Shown: positions 21,076 through 29,276, counted from the stretch's first letter. The stretch: 29,656 nt of DNA from an uncultured Eubacteriales bacterium (GCA_910579575.1 CAJTUM010000025.1:1-29656); one strand, 5' to 3'. Translations and numbers: made by a program. The notes: generated from the letters alone by a model not told the origin.

Positions 21076-23052
21076 ATGGAAAACAACGAAAAGACAACGG
21101 AAACCCAAAGCGGAGGGAAGCGGCTTTCCATCTGGAAAAGTAAAATACAAGCCTCTCTTCAGGCGATAGAGCAAAAAATACCGCCGAAACTGCGACAGTT
21201 TTATTTGTTTCAACGGCAGTTGGAGCCAGAGGCGTCTGGGCGGAAACAGCTGCTTTTCTGGCTGTGGAACACGTTACCTTATCTTGGAGCCACAACCGGG
21301 TTGAGGGTTCTTTCCCTGTGGTTTGCCGCTTCAGAATACGGCCGGCCCATGTATGAGAGCTATTTCGAGCTACCCGCTCTTATTTGGCTCAATTTAGGCC
21401 CTGTGTTGCTGCTGGGGTTGCTGCTCTATGCCGCCTTGGGCCGGCAATGGCTGGCTTTTTTGCTCAACGGCTCGTTGGTGCTGGTCGGCTCGTTGATTAA
21501 CTGGTTTAAGCTGGCTTTGCGCAATGACCCCTTTTTGGCGGCGGACGTGACCTTGGTGCGGGAAGCCCAGAATATGGCCGGCAAATATGAGATTGCGCTT
21601 ACTGCCGATATGTGGGCCGCCTTGGCGGCGCTGGCCGCCGTAACCCTGCTGCTGGCTTTGGGAATGCAGGCGCGGCCCTGTGCGCGGGCGCGGCTGGCGC
21701 TATTCGGCGCGGCGCTGACGGCGCTGCTGCCCCTGCGGCGGCTCTGGTCCGACGAGGATTTTTACCTCTATGATCTGGCGACGGACAACAGCGAGCTGAT
21801 TACTCCCTGGGCTTCGGCTCAAGTTTATGTGTCCAAGGGCTTTGTCTATCCCTTTTTGCACAGCGTTTCCCAGGCGGCGGACAAGGCGCCGGCAGGTTAC
21901 GACAAGCAGCGGGCCCAGCAGATTTTGGCTCAATATGAAGACGCGGATATTCCTGAGGATAAAAAGGTCAACGTAATCGGCATTATGTTGGAAGCCTACA
22001 ACGATTTCAGCCGGTTCCCCCAGGTCAAACTCAATTTAGACGTCTATGAGGAATACCACAAGCTGGAGCAGGAAGGAGTTTCCGGCAATTTGGTCACCAA
22101 TATCTTTGCCGGCGGCACCATCGATACGGAGCGCTGTTTTCTGACGGGCTTCAGCCAGCTCCAGGATTTCCGGCAGGATACCAATGCCTATCCCTGGTAT
22201 TTCCGGGACCAAGGCTATCGAGTGGAAGGCAGTCACCCCTGCTTCCAGTGGTTCTACAACCGGGAAAACGTCAACCGCTATTTGGGCTTTGAGGATTATT
22301 ATTTTGTGGAAAATTACTATGGGGAGTTTACCGACGGCGATATCGCTATGGACGAAGTGCTGCTGCCCGAAATCATCGATTTGTATGAGCAAAATAAAAA
22401 GACCGGCAAGCCCTATTTCTCTTTCAACGTCAGTTACCAGGGGCATGGGCCTTATGACAGCCAAAAATATTGGTGGAGCTACAAAGGAGATTTTATTCAC
22501 AACGAGAACGGCAGGCTGTCTGCAGAGGAACAGTGCATCCTGGAAAACTATCTGGGCTCCTTGTGGAGCACCAACCGGCATCTGAAGGAATTTTTTGATT
22601 ATTTCCGGCAGGAAGAGGAGCCGGTGGTGATTGTGCTGTTTGGCGACCACAACCCCTGGCTGGGAGACGACAACAGCGTATACAAGGCTCTGGGCATCGA
22701 CTTGGACCCTTCCAGCAAACGAGGGTTTTTCAATTATTATTCCACGCGTTACTTGATTTGGGCCAACGACGCCGCCAAACAGACCTTGGGCCGGGATTTC
22801 AGCGGTCAGGGACCGGATATTTCTCCCAGCTTCCTGATGAACCAGCTCTTTGCGGAGTGCGGCTGGAAAGGCCCCGCCTACCTGCAGTTCACCAGCCAAG
22901 CCATGGAGGTTCTCCAGGCCCTTCATACCTCCGGCCTCTATGTGATAGACGGCCAGGTTACAGACCTTTTGACCCCTGAGCAGATGGACGTTGCCGGCGA
23001 TTATCGCACAGTGGAATACTACCAGCGCAAGAACTTTGACCGACAGGATTGA
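21076..23052 (+). CDS. LTA synthase-family membrane sulfatase, second homologue
   Basis: 658 residues from ATG 21076, chosen because AAGGAGGAGG lies 5 nt upstream; in-frame starts at 21040 and 21058 are possible. A charged cytoplasmic start is followed by five membrane helices (about 58-220), then an extracellular sulfatase domain. The domain shows NVIGIMLEAYNDF (Glu306), FAGGTIDTERCFLTGF with probable nucleophile Thr348, FNVSYQGHGPY, and IVLFGDHNPW. It differs clearly from the other LtaS-like protein here (GGTIDTE against GGTASTE, EAYNDF against ESYFDL), so the two are old paralogues or have different substrates. Predicted to transfer a phospho-group onto a surface glycan or teichoic acid. 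Followed by the nitrilase-family gene after 16 nt. Confidence 0.92.
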   Translation: MENNEKTTETQSGGKRLSIWKSKIQASLQAIEQKIPPKLRQFYLFQRQLEPEASGRKQLLFWLWNTLPYLGATTGLRVLSLWFAASEYGRPMYESYFELPALIWLNLGPVLLLGLLLYAALGRQWLAFLLNGSLVLVGSLINWFKLALRNDPFLAADVTLVREAQNMAGKYEIALTADMWAALAALAAVTLLLALGMQARPCARARLALFGAALTALLPLRRLWSDEDFYLYDLATDNSELITPWASAQVYVSKGFVYPFLHSVSQAADKAPAGYDKQRAQQILAQYEDADIPEDKKVNVIGIMLEAYNDFSRFPQVKLNLDVYEEYHKLEQEGVSGNLVTNIFAGGTIDTERCFLTGFSQLQDFRQDTNAYPWYFRDQGYRVEGSHPCFQWFYNRENVNRYLGFEDYYFVENYYGEFTDGDIAMDEVLLPEIIDLYEQNKKTGKPYFSFNVSYQGHGPYDSQKYWWSYKGDFIHNENGRLSAEEQCILENYLGSLWSTNRHLKEFFDYFRQEEEPVVIVLFGDHNPWLGDDNSVYKALGIDLDPSSKRGFFNYYSTRYLIWANDAAKQTLGRDFSGQGPDISPSFLMNQLFAECGWKGPAYLQFTSQAMEVLQALHTSGLYVIDGQVTDLLTPEQMDVAGDYRTVEYYQRKNFDRQD

Positions 23053-23068
23053 CCTGGAAAGGAGAAAC

Positions 23069-23944
23069 ATGAAACTGACGATTGCTCTGATGCAGCTTTT
23101 GCCCGCCGACGGCTTGGAGCGCCAATACGAAAAAGCCGCGCAAGCCTGCCAGAAAGCCAAGGCGCTGGGGGCGGACATCGCTTTGTTTCCCGAGATGTGG
23201 AGCTGCGGCTATCGCATACCAGAACGCCTCGACGAGCTGAGGGCTTTGGCAACGCCGGCGGAAGGGGAATGGGTCGCCGCCTTCGGCGACTTGGCCTGCC
23301 GGCTGGAGATGGCGGTGGGAATCACTTTTTTGGAGCAATTTGATCCCCTGCCCCGAAACAGCCTGGCCCTTTTTGACCGGCGCGGCGTTCGCCGATTGCT
23401 TTATGCCAAAGCGCATACCTGCGATTTTGGGGACGAAGCCCGGCTGACCCCTGGCGACCGCTTTGAAACCGCAGAGCTGGATACGGCCCAAGGGCCGATT
23501 CAGGTAGGAGCGATGATCTGCTATGACCGGGAGTTTCCAGAGAGCGCCCGGCTCCTGATGCTCCAGGGCGCCGAGCTGATTTTGGTTCCCAACGCCTGCC
23601 CCATGGAAATCAACCGGTTGAGCCAGCTTCGAGGCCGAGCCTACGAAAATATGCTGGCTTTGGCAACCGTCAATTATCCCGCCGGCCAGCCGGATTGCAA
23701 CGGCCGCTCCACTTTGTTTGACGGCGTCGCTTACCTGCCCGATGAGCCAGGAAGCCGGGATATGTGCATTCTGGAGGCAAGGGAGGAAGAGGGGATCTAT
23801 CTGGCGGAGCTGGACGTGGACCAGCTGAGAGCTTATCGAAACCGAGAGGTTCATGGAAACGCTTACCGTCGGCCGGAGCTTTACGGCCCTTTGCTAAACC
23901 AGGAAATCAGGCCGCCTTTTGTCCGACCAAACCGGCGGAATTGA
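23069..23944 (+). CDS. Nitrilase-superfamily carbon-nitrogen hydrolase
   Basis: 291 residues from ATG 23069 with GGAAAGGAG upstream. The Glu-Lys-Cys triad is complete: ALFPEMW with Glu42, YAKAHTCDFGDEA with Lys114, and MICYDREFPESARLLM with Cys151. Other family blocks are ILVPNACPMEINR and RAYENMLALATVNYPAG. By family it hydrolyses a small amide, carbamoyl or omega-amide group in the cytoplasm. The C-Y-D-R-E-F-P-E sequence and the H-T-C-D-F-G loop are typical of branch enzymes near N-carbamoyl or omega-amidase types; substrate not determinable. It is third in the unit and directly before a PLP-dependent aldolase-like enzyme. Confidence 0.92.
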   Translation: MKLTIALMQLLPADGLERQYEKAAQACQKAKALGADIALFPEMWSCGYRIPERLDELRALATPAEGEWVAAFGDLACRLEMAVGITFLEQFDPLPRNSLALFDRRGVRRLLYAKAHTCDFGDEARLTPGDRFETAELDTAQGPIQVGAMICYDREFPESARLLMLQGAELILVPNACPMEINRLSQLRGRAYENMLALATVNYPAGQPDCNGRSTLFDGVAYLPDEPGSRDMCILEAREEEGIYLAELDVDQLRAYRNREVHGNAYRRPELYGPLLNQEIRPPFVRPNRRN

Positions 23945-23991
23945 AATGTTGCAATCTGAAATAACAAGAACAAGAAAAGGAGAGCGAGACG

Positions 23992-25029
23992 ATGATTCGA
24001 TTCAACTGCGATTATTCCGAAGGCGCCCACCCCAAGGTTTTGGAGCGCTTGGTTCAAACCAATATGGAGCAAACCCCCGGCTATGGGGAGGACGAGCATT
24101 GCCGTCGCGCCGCTCAGCTGATTCGGAAAGAATGCGGCCGGCAGGATGTGGACGTCCATTTCATGACAGGGGGAACTCAGACCAACCTGACGGTGATTTC
24201 CGCCGCTCTGCGGCCCCACCAAGGCGTGATTTCTGCCGACACCGGTCATGTCAACGTCCATGAAAGCGGCGCTATTGAGGCCACAGGCCACAAGGTGCTG
24301 GCGCAGGCAAACTGCCCGGAGGGCAAACTGACGGCTCAGATTGTTCGTCAGGTTGTGGAAAGCCATTATAACGACGAAACCCAGGTCCATATGGTGCAGC
24401 CCAAGATGGTCTACATTTCCCATCCCACCGAGCTGGGCACGCTGTATGCCAAGGCGGAGCTGGAGGAGCTGGCGCAGGTCTGCCGAGAAAAGAGCCTCTA
24501 TCTCTTTTTGGACGGCGCCCGGCTGGGTTATGGCCTGACGGCGCCGGGGACCGACGTGACCATGGCGGACGTGGCCCGGCTTTGCGATGTGTTTTATATC
24601 GGCGGCACCAAAGTGGGCGCTTTGTTCGGCGAGGCCTTAGTCGTGGCCAATCCGTCGCTCAAAGAGGATTTTCTGTACTTAATCAAACAAAAAGGCGCTA
24701 TGCTGGCCAAAGGCCGGCTGTTGGGCGTCCAGTTTGAGGCTATGTTTGAAGACGGCCTGTATTATGAGATGGGCAAAGCCGCCAACCAGGCCGCCGCCGT
24801 CATCCGCCGGGCCTGCCAGGAAAAGGGCTTCCCGTTTCTGTGCGATTCGCCCACAAACCAGCAGTTTCCCATTCTGCCCGACGAGGCCCTGCCGAAGCTG
24901 GCGGAAAACTATGCCTTCGCCAATTTCGGTAAAACCGACGAGGGCCACACGGCGGTACGCTTTTGCGCCAGCTGGGCCACGCCCCTTGAAGACGCCCAGG
25001 CCCTGGCCAAGGACCTGCTGGCTTTGTAA
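23992..25029 (+). CDS. Threonine-aldolase-like PLP enzyme
   Basis: 345 residues; ATG 23992 follows AAAAGGAGAG. It belongs to the beta-eliminating-lyase/threonine aldolase group of fold-type I PLP enzymes. It has FNCDYSEGAHPKVLE at the N-terminus, FMTGGTQTNLTVIS near 57-70, and H86 for stacking on the cofactor. FLDGARLGYGL has Asp174, and DVFYIGGTKVGALFGEA has the Schiff-base Lys207. Low-specificity L-threonine aldolases split beta-hydroxy amino acids to glycine and an aldehyde. The G-G-T-K-V-G-A-L-F-G-E motif is exactly the active-site form of this family. It follows the nitrilase-family gene after 47 nt; together they suggest amino-acid-derivative salvage. Confidence 0.9.
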   Translation: MIRFNCDYSEGAHPKVLERLVQTNMEQTPGYGEDEHCRRAAQLIRKECGRQDVDVHFMTGGTQTNLTVISAALRPHQGVISADTGHVNVHESGAIEATGHKVLAQANCPEGKLTAQIVRQVVESHYNDETQVHMVQPKMVYISHPTELGTLYAKAELEELAQVCREKSLYLFLDGARLGYGLTAPGTDVTMADVARLCDVFYIGGTKVGALFGEALVVANPSLKEDFLYLIKQKGAMLAKGRLLGVQFEAMFEDGLYYEMGKAANQAAAVIRRACQEKGFPFLCDSPTNQQFPILPDEALPKLAENYAFANFGKTDEGHTAVRFCASWATPLEDAQALAKDLLAL

Positions 25030-25040
25030 AAGGAGAATCC

Positions 25041-25757
25041 ATGCCCAGGTTTGACGCGATTTTTTGGGATTTTGACGGCACGTTGGTCTATTCTCATCGG
25101 TTGTGGCCCAGCGCGGCGTTGGAGGCTCTGTTGGCTCTCGCGCCGGATTTTCCCATGGATTTGGAGCAGATGCGCCCTTTGATGCGGGATTTCTACCCCT
25201 GGGATTTGCCGGAGGAGCAATATCGAACCATTCGAGGGGCAGACTGGTGGCGGTTCATGGAGCCGCAGTTTGCGGAGGCTTATCGACGAGGCGGCGTGGA
25301 AGCGGGGTTGGCCCGCCGGGCCGCCCAAGGCGTCCGACAGCGGATTCTCCAGCCGGAGAAATATTGCCTGTTTGAGGATACCGTCTGGGCGCTGGCTCGG
25401 TGCAAAAGCCAGGGAATTCGGAATATCTTGGTGTCCAACAACTATCCAGAGCTTCCAGCGATTGTGGAGAAACTGGGGTTGAGCCCGTATTTGGACGGCA
25501 TGGCGGTTTCCGGTCTGCTGGGGTGGGATAAGCCGCGCGCCGAGATTTTTCAATACGCACAAAGGCTGGCCGGCCCCGGCGCCCGCTGCCTGATGGCGGG
25601 GGATAACCCCCAGGCGGATATTGGGGGCGCGCAAGCCCTGGGCATTCCGGCGGCTTTGGTTCACCGCCCCTGCCCGCCGGAATGCAAGCCGGATTATCAA
25701 GCCGAAACCCTGGTCCAGCTGTTGGAGCAGCTGGAGCGAAAAGGATCGGGAGAATGA
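25041..25757 (+). CDS. HAD-superfamily phosphatase
   Basis: 238 residues, with AAAAGGAG 6 nt before ATG 25041 and an 11-nt gap from the aldolase gene. All four HAD motifs are present: I FWDFDGTLV with nucleophile Asp10 and acid Asp12, II ILVSNNYPEL, III GWDKPRAEIFQYA with Lys, and IV LMAGDNPQADIGGAQALGIP. A helical cap at about 15-95 places it in the phosphoglycolate-phosphatase/beta-phosphoglucomutase-like subgroup. By family it removes phosphate from a small metabolite. It is the last gene of the unit and is followed by a terminator. Substrate unknown. Confidence 0.92.
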   Translation: MPRFDAIFWDFDGTLVYSHRLWPSAALEALLALAPDFPMDLEQMRPLMRDFYPWDLPEEQYRTIRGADWWRFMEPQFAEAYRRGGVEAGLARRAAQGVRQRILQPEKYCLFEDTVWALARCKSQGIRNILVSNNYPELPAIVEKLGLSPYLDGMAVSGLLGWDKPRAEIFQYAQRLAGPGARCLMAGDNPQADIGGAQALGIPAALVHRPCPPECKPDYQAETLVQLLEQLERKGSGE

Positions 25758-25763
25758 CAATGG

Positions 25764-25798
25764 AAAAGGGTATGCGGCAACAAGCGGCATACCCTTTT
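25764..25798. terminator. Bidirectional terminator after the HAD gene
   Basis: A 12-bp stem AAAAGGGTATGC/GCATACCCTTTT (25764-25775 with 25787-25798) followed by T on plus and CCTTTTCC on minus. It ends the DUF2461 operon and the convergent MerR gene, whose stop is at 25806. Confidence 0.88.
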
Positions 25799-25805
25799 TC
25801 ATTTG

Positions 25806-26264
25806 CTATTCCAAGTGGGTCAGATGGGCGGCGCGATCCCGCGTCTCCCGAAAGTTTGGCGGGATATCCTCCTCTTTCATGTTGTCGTGGACAGAGCAGG
25901 AACCTGCTTCCAACGCGGTTTCATAGTACCACTGCTTGTACTCCAGCATATCCAAAGCCTGTTGGAGGCGACGCATTTGCTCTTCCGCGGCTTGTTTCTG
26001 CCGGCGGATCAGCTCCAGACGCTGCTCGATGGTTGCGTCTCCCTGCATACACCAATCGATAAAGCATTTGATAGCCTTGATGGGCATCCCGGTTTCTTTC
26101 AGACATTCAATGGTAGAAAGCCAAGGAAAATCCTTCTCCTTGAACGCCCGGGCGCCGCCGGGCGTTCGATCCACAAAGGGCAACAGACCCTCTTTATCAT
26201 AATACCGCAACGCCGAAGGAGCAATATTCAGTTTTTTTGCCATTTCGCCAATCGAATATGCCAT
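25806..26264 (-). CDS. MerR-family transcriptional regulator
   Basis: 152 residues. The N-terminal winged helix is clear: YSIGEMAKKLNIAPSALRYYDKEGLLPF, then RAFKEKDFPWLSTIECLKETGMPIKAIK. A long dimerisation helix with LELIRRQKQAAEEQMRRLQQ and a short C-terminal part (about 112-152) follow. There is no large effector domain and no metal-binding Cys cluster; Cys67 and Cys72 lie in the FIDWCMQGDA region and Cys122 near the end. MerR regulators activate by twisting a long promoter spacer. It faces the MATE exporter gene across a 285-bp intergenic region, so it probably controls that exporter and itself. Confidence 0.93.
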   Translation of the reverse strand: MAYSIGEMAKKLNIAPSALRYYDKEGLLPFVDRTPGGARAFKEKDFPWLSTIECLKETGMPIKAIKCFIDWCMQGDATIEQRLELIRRQKQAAEEQMRRLQQALDMLEYKQWYYETALEAGSCSVHDNMKEEDIPPNFRETRDRAAHLTHLE

Positions 26265-26279
26265 TTTCTCGTCCTTCCC

Positions 26280-26311
26280 GGCGGTTTCCCGCCTTTTTGG
26301 CCCTTGGGCCT
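26280..26311. promoter_or_regulatory. Two palindromes in the MerR leader
   Basis: GGCGGTTTCCCGCC (about 26280-26293) and GGCCCTTGGGCC (about 26299-26310) lie between the MerR promoter and its ATG. They may be operators or leader hairpins. Confidence 0.4.
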
Positions 26312-26319
26312 ATGCTTTA

Positions 26320-26347
26320 AGTATACAATTTTGCGGAAAAAAGTCAA
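26320..26347 (-). promoter_or_regulatory. Promoter of the MerR gene
   Basis: Minus strand: -35 TTGACT (26342-26347), 16-bp spacer, -10 TATACT (26320-26325). The spacer is of normal length, not the 19-20 bp of MerR-activated promoters. Confidence 0.65.
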
Positions 26348-26425
26348 GGCAATGACGCCGGATGAAGGGAACGGGTTCTATTTTTGCAAGGACGCCGGTT
26401 GGACTTATTATAGGATTACCCATCC

Positions 26426-26454
26426 TTGTATTATGGATAAATTGCTGGTATACT
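26426..26454 (+). promoter_or_regulatory. Possible promoter of the MATE gene
   Basis: -35 TTGTAT (26426-26431), 17-bp spacer, -10 TATACT (26449-26454). Just upstream lies the dyad AGGAT-N5-ATCCT (26412-26426). An alternative is TTGCAA-N16-TATTAT, shortly before that dyad. Which is used is not clear. Confidence 0.4.
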
Positions 26455-26549
26455 GGTACCGTCTGAGGCGGAACTTGCCTTGGAAGAAGGAGGAGGCCCG
26501 CGGTGAAACGGGCGAAATGCAAATGGTAAAAACAAAAAGAGGTTTGCAG

Positions 26550-27920
26550 ATGGGGGCAGTGGATATGACCCAGGGGACGCCCTGGAAACAGATTATCCGG
26601 TTCGCCCTGCCGCTGCTGCTGGGCAACCTGTTTCAGCAGCTCTATAACACAGTGGACGCCGCTGTGGTGGGCAATTATGTGGGCAGCGAGGCCCTGGCCG
26701 CCGTGGGCACCAGCGGGCCGGTTATCAACCTGTTGGTCGGCCTGTTTTTGGGGATGAGTTTGGGAGCAGGCATTTTGATTTCTCAATTTTTTGGGGCCAA
26801 AGCCTATCCAAGCATCCAGCGGGCTGTCAACACAGCGCTGCTGCTGACGCTGGCGCTGGGGCTGGCGGTCAGCCTGATTGGCCTGCCTTTGGCGCCGCAA
26901 GTGCTTCAAGCGCTTCATGCCCCAGAGCATATTTATCCCATGGCTTGCAGCTATTTGCAGGTGATTTTCTGCGGCGTGGTCCCCATGATGTTTTATAATA
27001 TGGTGGCTTCCATCCTGCGGGCTCTGGGAGACAGCAAGACCCCATTGATCGCCCTGGGTATCGCCAGCATGATTAATATTGGGCTGGATCTGTTTTTCGT
27101 CATTGTTTGCGACTGGGGCGTGGCCGGCGTGGCTTGGGCCACCGTCGTCGCCCAGAGCATTTCTGTGTTGTTCAGCGCCACAAAGCTTCACCGCATGGCG
27201 GAATACACCCGGATTTCCCGAGATTTTGTCCATCCAGATGTTCATATGCTGGGCCGTATGGTCAGGCTGGGCCTGCCCTCTGGCATCCAGCAAACCGCCT
27301 TTTCCGCCGGTATGATGCTGGTGCAGAGCGCCATCAATTCCTTTGGCCAGTATGTCATGGCGGCCTATGTGGTGACCATGAAGGTGGACGCCTTTTGCGT
27401 CATGCCCTTGATGAGCTTGGGCCTGGCTATGACCACCTATACCGGCCAAAATGTGGGCGCCGGCGATATGGAGCGAGTGGACAAAGGTTGCCGCCAAGGA
27501 TTGCTGTTGACGGTTTCCATCACCGGTTTTCTCTCGTTATTGCTGTTTTTCTTTGGGAAATATCCGTTGATGCTTTTCACCCCCGAGGCCGAATTGCTTT
27601 CCGAAGGAATGCATCTGCTGCGCATCCTGTGCCCCTTCTATTGGGTCATCGCAGTCAACGATCTGCTCAGCGGCGTCATGCGGGGTTCTGGCAATACTAT
27701 TATTCCCATGATTAACTCCATGACTTGCCTTTGCCTGATCCGCATTCCGCTGATGTATTGGCTGATCAGCGCCATGCAGAGTGCCGACGCGCTTTATTAC
27801 GCCATGGTCATCGGCTGGTGCGTTGGCGCCGCCTTTATGACCTTGTTCTATAAATTCAGCCCTTGGCGCCGCAGGGCGATGGAAAAACAAAAAAGAGAGC
27901 AGGCAGCCCGGCAGGCATAG
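26550..27920 (+). CDS. MATE-family multidrug/cation antiporter
   Basis: 456 residues from ATG 26550, preceded by AAAGAGG at 7 nt; other in-frame ATGs at 26517 and 26523 are possible. It begins with the classic MATE opening: DMTQGTPWKQIIRFALPLLL, FQQLYNTVDAAVVGNYVG, and LAAVGTSGPVINLLVGLFLG. Twelve membrane helices in two six-helix halves follow; the second starts near HPDVHMLGRMVRLGLPSGIQ. MATE proteins export cationic drugs or other compounds with Na+ or H+ influx. It is divergent from a MerR regulator, the usual arrangement for an inducible efflux pump. The C-terminus is basic (RRRAMEKQKREQ). Confidence 0.93.
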   Translation: MGAVDMTQGTPWKQIIRFALPLLLGNLFQQLYNTVDAAVVGNYVGSEALAAVGTSGPVINLLVGLFLGMSLGAGILISQFFGAKAYPSIQRAVNTALLLTLALGLAVSLIGLPLAPQVLQALHAPEHIYPMACSYLQVIFCGVVPMMFYNMVASILRALGDSKTPLIALGIASMINIGLDLFFVIVCDWGVAGVAWATVVAQSISVLFSATKLHRMAEYTRISRDFVHPDVHMLGRMVRLGLPSGIQQTAFSAGMMLVQSAINSFGQYVMAAYVVTMKVDAFCVMPLMSLGLAMTTYTGQNVGAGDMERVDKGCRQGLLLTVSITGFLSLLLFFFGKYPLMLFTPEAELLSEGMHLLRILCPFYWVIAVNDLLSGVMRGSGNTIIPMINSMTCLCLIRIPLMYWLISAMQSADALYYAMVIGWCVGAAFMTLFYKFSPWRRRAMEKQKREQAARQA

Positions 27921-27931
27921 CGAAAGAGAAA

Positions 27932-28261
27932 AGGGAGATCCCGCCCGCCGCCGACGTGGCGATTGACCTGGCCGCCCTCTGCGGGGAGCGATCCAAGCGG
28001 CTTGGCGGACTTTGGCTTGCTGAAGGGCGAGGAATCGGATTCAAAATTTGTCTGGAAGCCGGGGCGGCGCAGCGGCGTATTCTCATATAGGCGCTGGAGG
28101 ATTTCGGCGCCAATCCACTGTCATACGAGCTGAGCGAGGTTGGCAGAGAGGAAGAGCTGCTGGAACTAACCGATTTGTGCCTGGAATTGGCGAAAGAACG
28201 ACCGAGATCGCATGGCGGCGATGAAATCAAATCACCCCCAAACGTCGGCGTTTGGGGGTGA
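27932..28261 (+). pseudogene. Interrupted ORF of unknown family with one in-frame TAG
   Basis: One reading frame reads as protein from about 27932 to TGA 28259-28261, but is cut by TAG at 28088-28090. Before the stop: DVAIDLAALCGERSKRLGG and IGFKICLEAGAAQRRILI. After it: ALEDFGANPLSYELSEVG and ELLELTDLCLELAKERPR. Codon use stays normal across the TAG, so a single C-to-T change (CAG to TAG) is the simplest reading. There is no clear start or ribosome binding site; the front may be missing too. I do not recognise the family. Confidence 0.6.
28233..28260. terminator. Strong hairpin, possible terminator
   Basis: A 12-bp perfect stem CACCCCCAAACG/CGTTTGGGGGTG (28233-28244 with 28249-28260), loop TCGG. 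T-tracts on both sides are weak. It lies 3' of the minus-strand TipAS regulator, which ends at 28315, and may stop it. Confidence 0.45.
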
Positions 28262-28314
28262 ATGGGCATAATCTTTCGTAGGTCTGCCAGTTGAAAAGAA
28301 GTTTTCACTGCTTT

Positions 28315-29145
28315 TTAATTGTGTTGATTACAACACGAAATAGGTCCGTCGGCGCTTTCTGATTGTTCGCCGGCGTTTGCCGGCGTCCAACACAGGATGG
28401 CGTCCTGCAAAAATTGGGCGCAGCCAGGAGTATTCTTATCGTAGTAGGCGATAAAACGGGGGTCCGCCGTGTAGAGCATGGCCAAGCCTCGATGCTTGGC
28501 GGCGTCGTAATCGTTGCCGGCGACGGCGAGCCAGCGGCGGTGCAGCTGGACGATATCCCGGCCCTGAGGGCTTTCCGGAGCGGCGCCCGCTTGGACTGCC
28601 TGTTCCAGGCCGGTTTGGATCCGTTGCCCCAGTTCGGTCCACTGCCGATATTGCTCTTGGGTCAGGTTCAACAGAACTTCATTGGATTGATCCACCTGGT
28701 CGTCGCCATATTTCTGACGCGCTTCTTGGCCATAGGTTTCCTCGTTCTGTGCCACAATTTTCCGTTTGAACGCTTCAAATTTCTGTTCATCCTTCATAAT
28801 GATGTTCCTTTCTTGCGCTTGAATGGTTTGCCGCACGGAGCGTATCAGCTCTTCCAGCCTGGCCTGCTGGGCCTGCAAAGCGGCCAGATGGCTTCGCAGG
28901 GCGGCGATTCGGTTGAAAGCAGGGTCGTCCAGATAGGCTTTGATCTGGGCCAGCGGCGTTCCCAAAGCGCGGTAATACAGGATGTCCTGTAAGCGATCCG
29001 CCTGCTGGGGGCCGTAATAGCGATAGCCGTTTTCCCCGACGCGCCGGGGTTCCAGCAGGCCAATTTGATGATACCAGCGCAGCGTCCGGGCGCTGACGCC
29101 GGAAAGCTGGGACAGCTGCTGAACCGAATATTCTGCATCGTTCAT
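28315..29145 (-). CDS. MerR regulator with TipAS drug-binding domain
   Basis: 276 residues from ATG 29145, set by AAGGAGGG upstream; the frame stays open further upstream through the promoter, so longer starts are excluded. Winged helix: EYSVQQLSQLSGVSARTLRW, then HQIGLLEPRRVGENGYRYYG and ADRLQDILYYRALGTPLAQI. A coiled-coil helix (about 80-120) leads to a TipAS-type domain. That domain includes KFEAFKRKIVAQNEETYGQE, a TQEQYRQWTELG region and FLQDAILCW at about 250. TipAS domains bind peptide or other antibiotics and turn the protein into an activator of its own promoter and efflux genes, as in TipAL, Mta and SkgA. The promoter at 29171-29201 has the expected architecture. The C-terminal tail (SCCNQHN) has two cysteines. 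Confidence 0.93.
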   Translation of the reverse strand: MNDAEYSVQQLSQLSGVSARTLRWYHQIGLLEPRRVGENGYRYYGPQQADRLQDILYYRALGTPLAQIKAYLDDPAFNRIAALRSHLAALQAQQARLEELIRSVRQTIQAQERNIIMKDEQKFEAFKRKIVAQNEETYGQEARQKYGDDQVDQSNEVLLNLTQEQYRQWTELGQRIQTGLEQAVQAGAAPESPQGRDIVQLHRRWLAVAGNDYDAAKHRGLAMLYTADPRFIAYYDKNTPGCAQFLQDAILCWTPANAGEQSESADGPISCCNQHN

Positions 29146-29170
29146 GGACGTTTCCCTCCTTACAAAATCC

Positions 29171-29201
29171 ATTGTACAGGCTGACGCTGCGTCAAAGTCA
29201 A
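29171..29201 (-). promoter_or_regulatory. MerR-type autoregulated promoter with 19-bp spacer and palindrome
   Basis: Minus strand: -35 TTGACT (29196-29201), 19-bp spacer, -10 TACAAT (29171-29176). The spacer holds the perfect 13-bp palindrome TGACGC-A-GCGTCA (29182-29194). An over-long spacer with a centred dyad is the hallmark of promoters activated by MerR-family proteins. The regulated gene is the MerR-TipAS gene itself, about 25 nt downstream. Confidence 0.85.
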
Positions 29202-29237
29202 TGGGGTAGGGCAAAAAATTTTCGGAAACGGGCGAGG

Positions 29238-29267
29238 TTGACGAGGATAGGCCCGGCGTGATAAAAT
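29238..29267 (+). promoter_or_regulatory. Promoter of the YitT-family gene
   Basis: -35 TTGACG (29238-29243), 18-bp spacer, -10 TAAAAT (29262-29267). The inferred start is near 29274, at the foot of the leader hairpin. Confidence 0.65.
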
Positions 29268-29276
29268 GAAAATAAG

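Noticed and set aside
26399..26434. MerR-activated promoter TTGGAC ... TATTAT spanning the AGGAT/ATCCT dyad
   Set aside because: The spacer would be 24 bp, too long even for MerR-family activation.
25803..26549. N-terminal extension of the MATE protein (about 250 codons)
   Set aside because: The open frame runs antisense through the MerR gene and the intergenic region; standard MATE homology starts at about 26550 with its own RBS.
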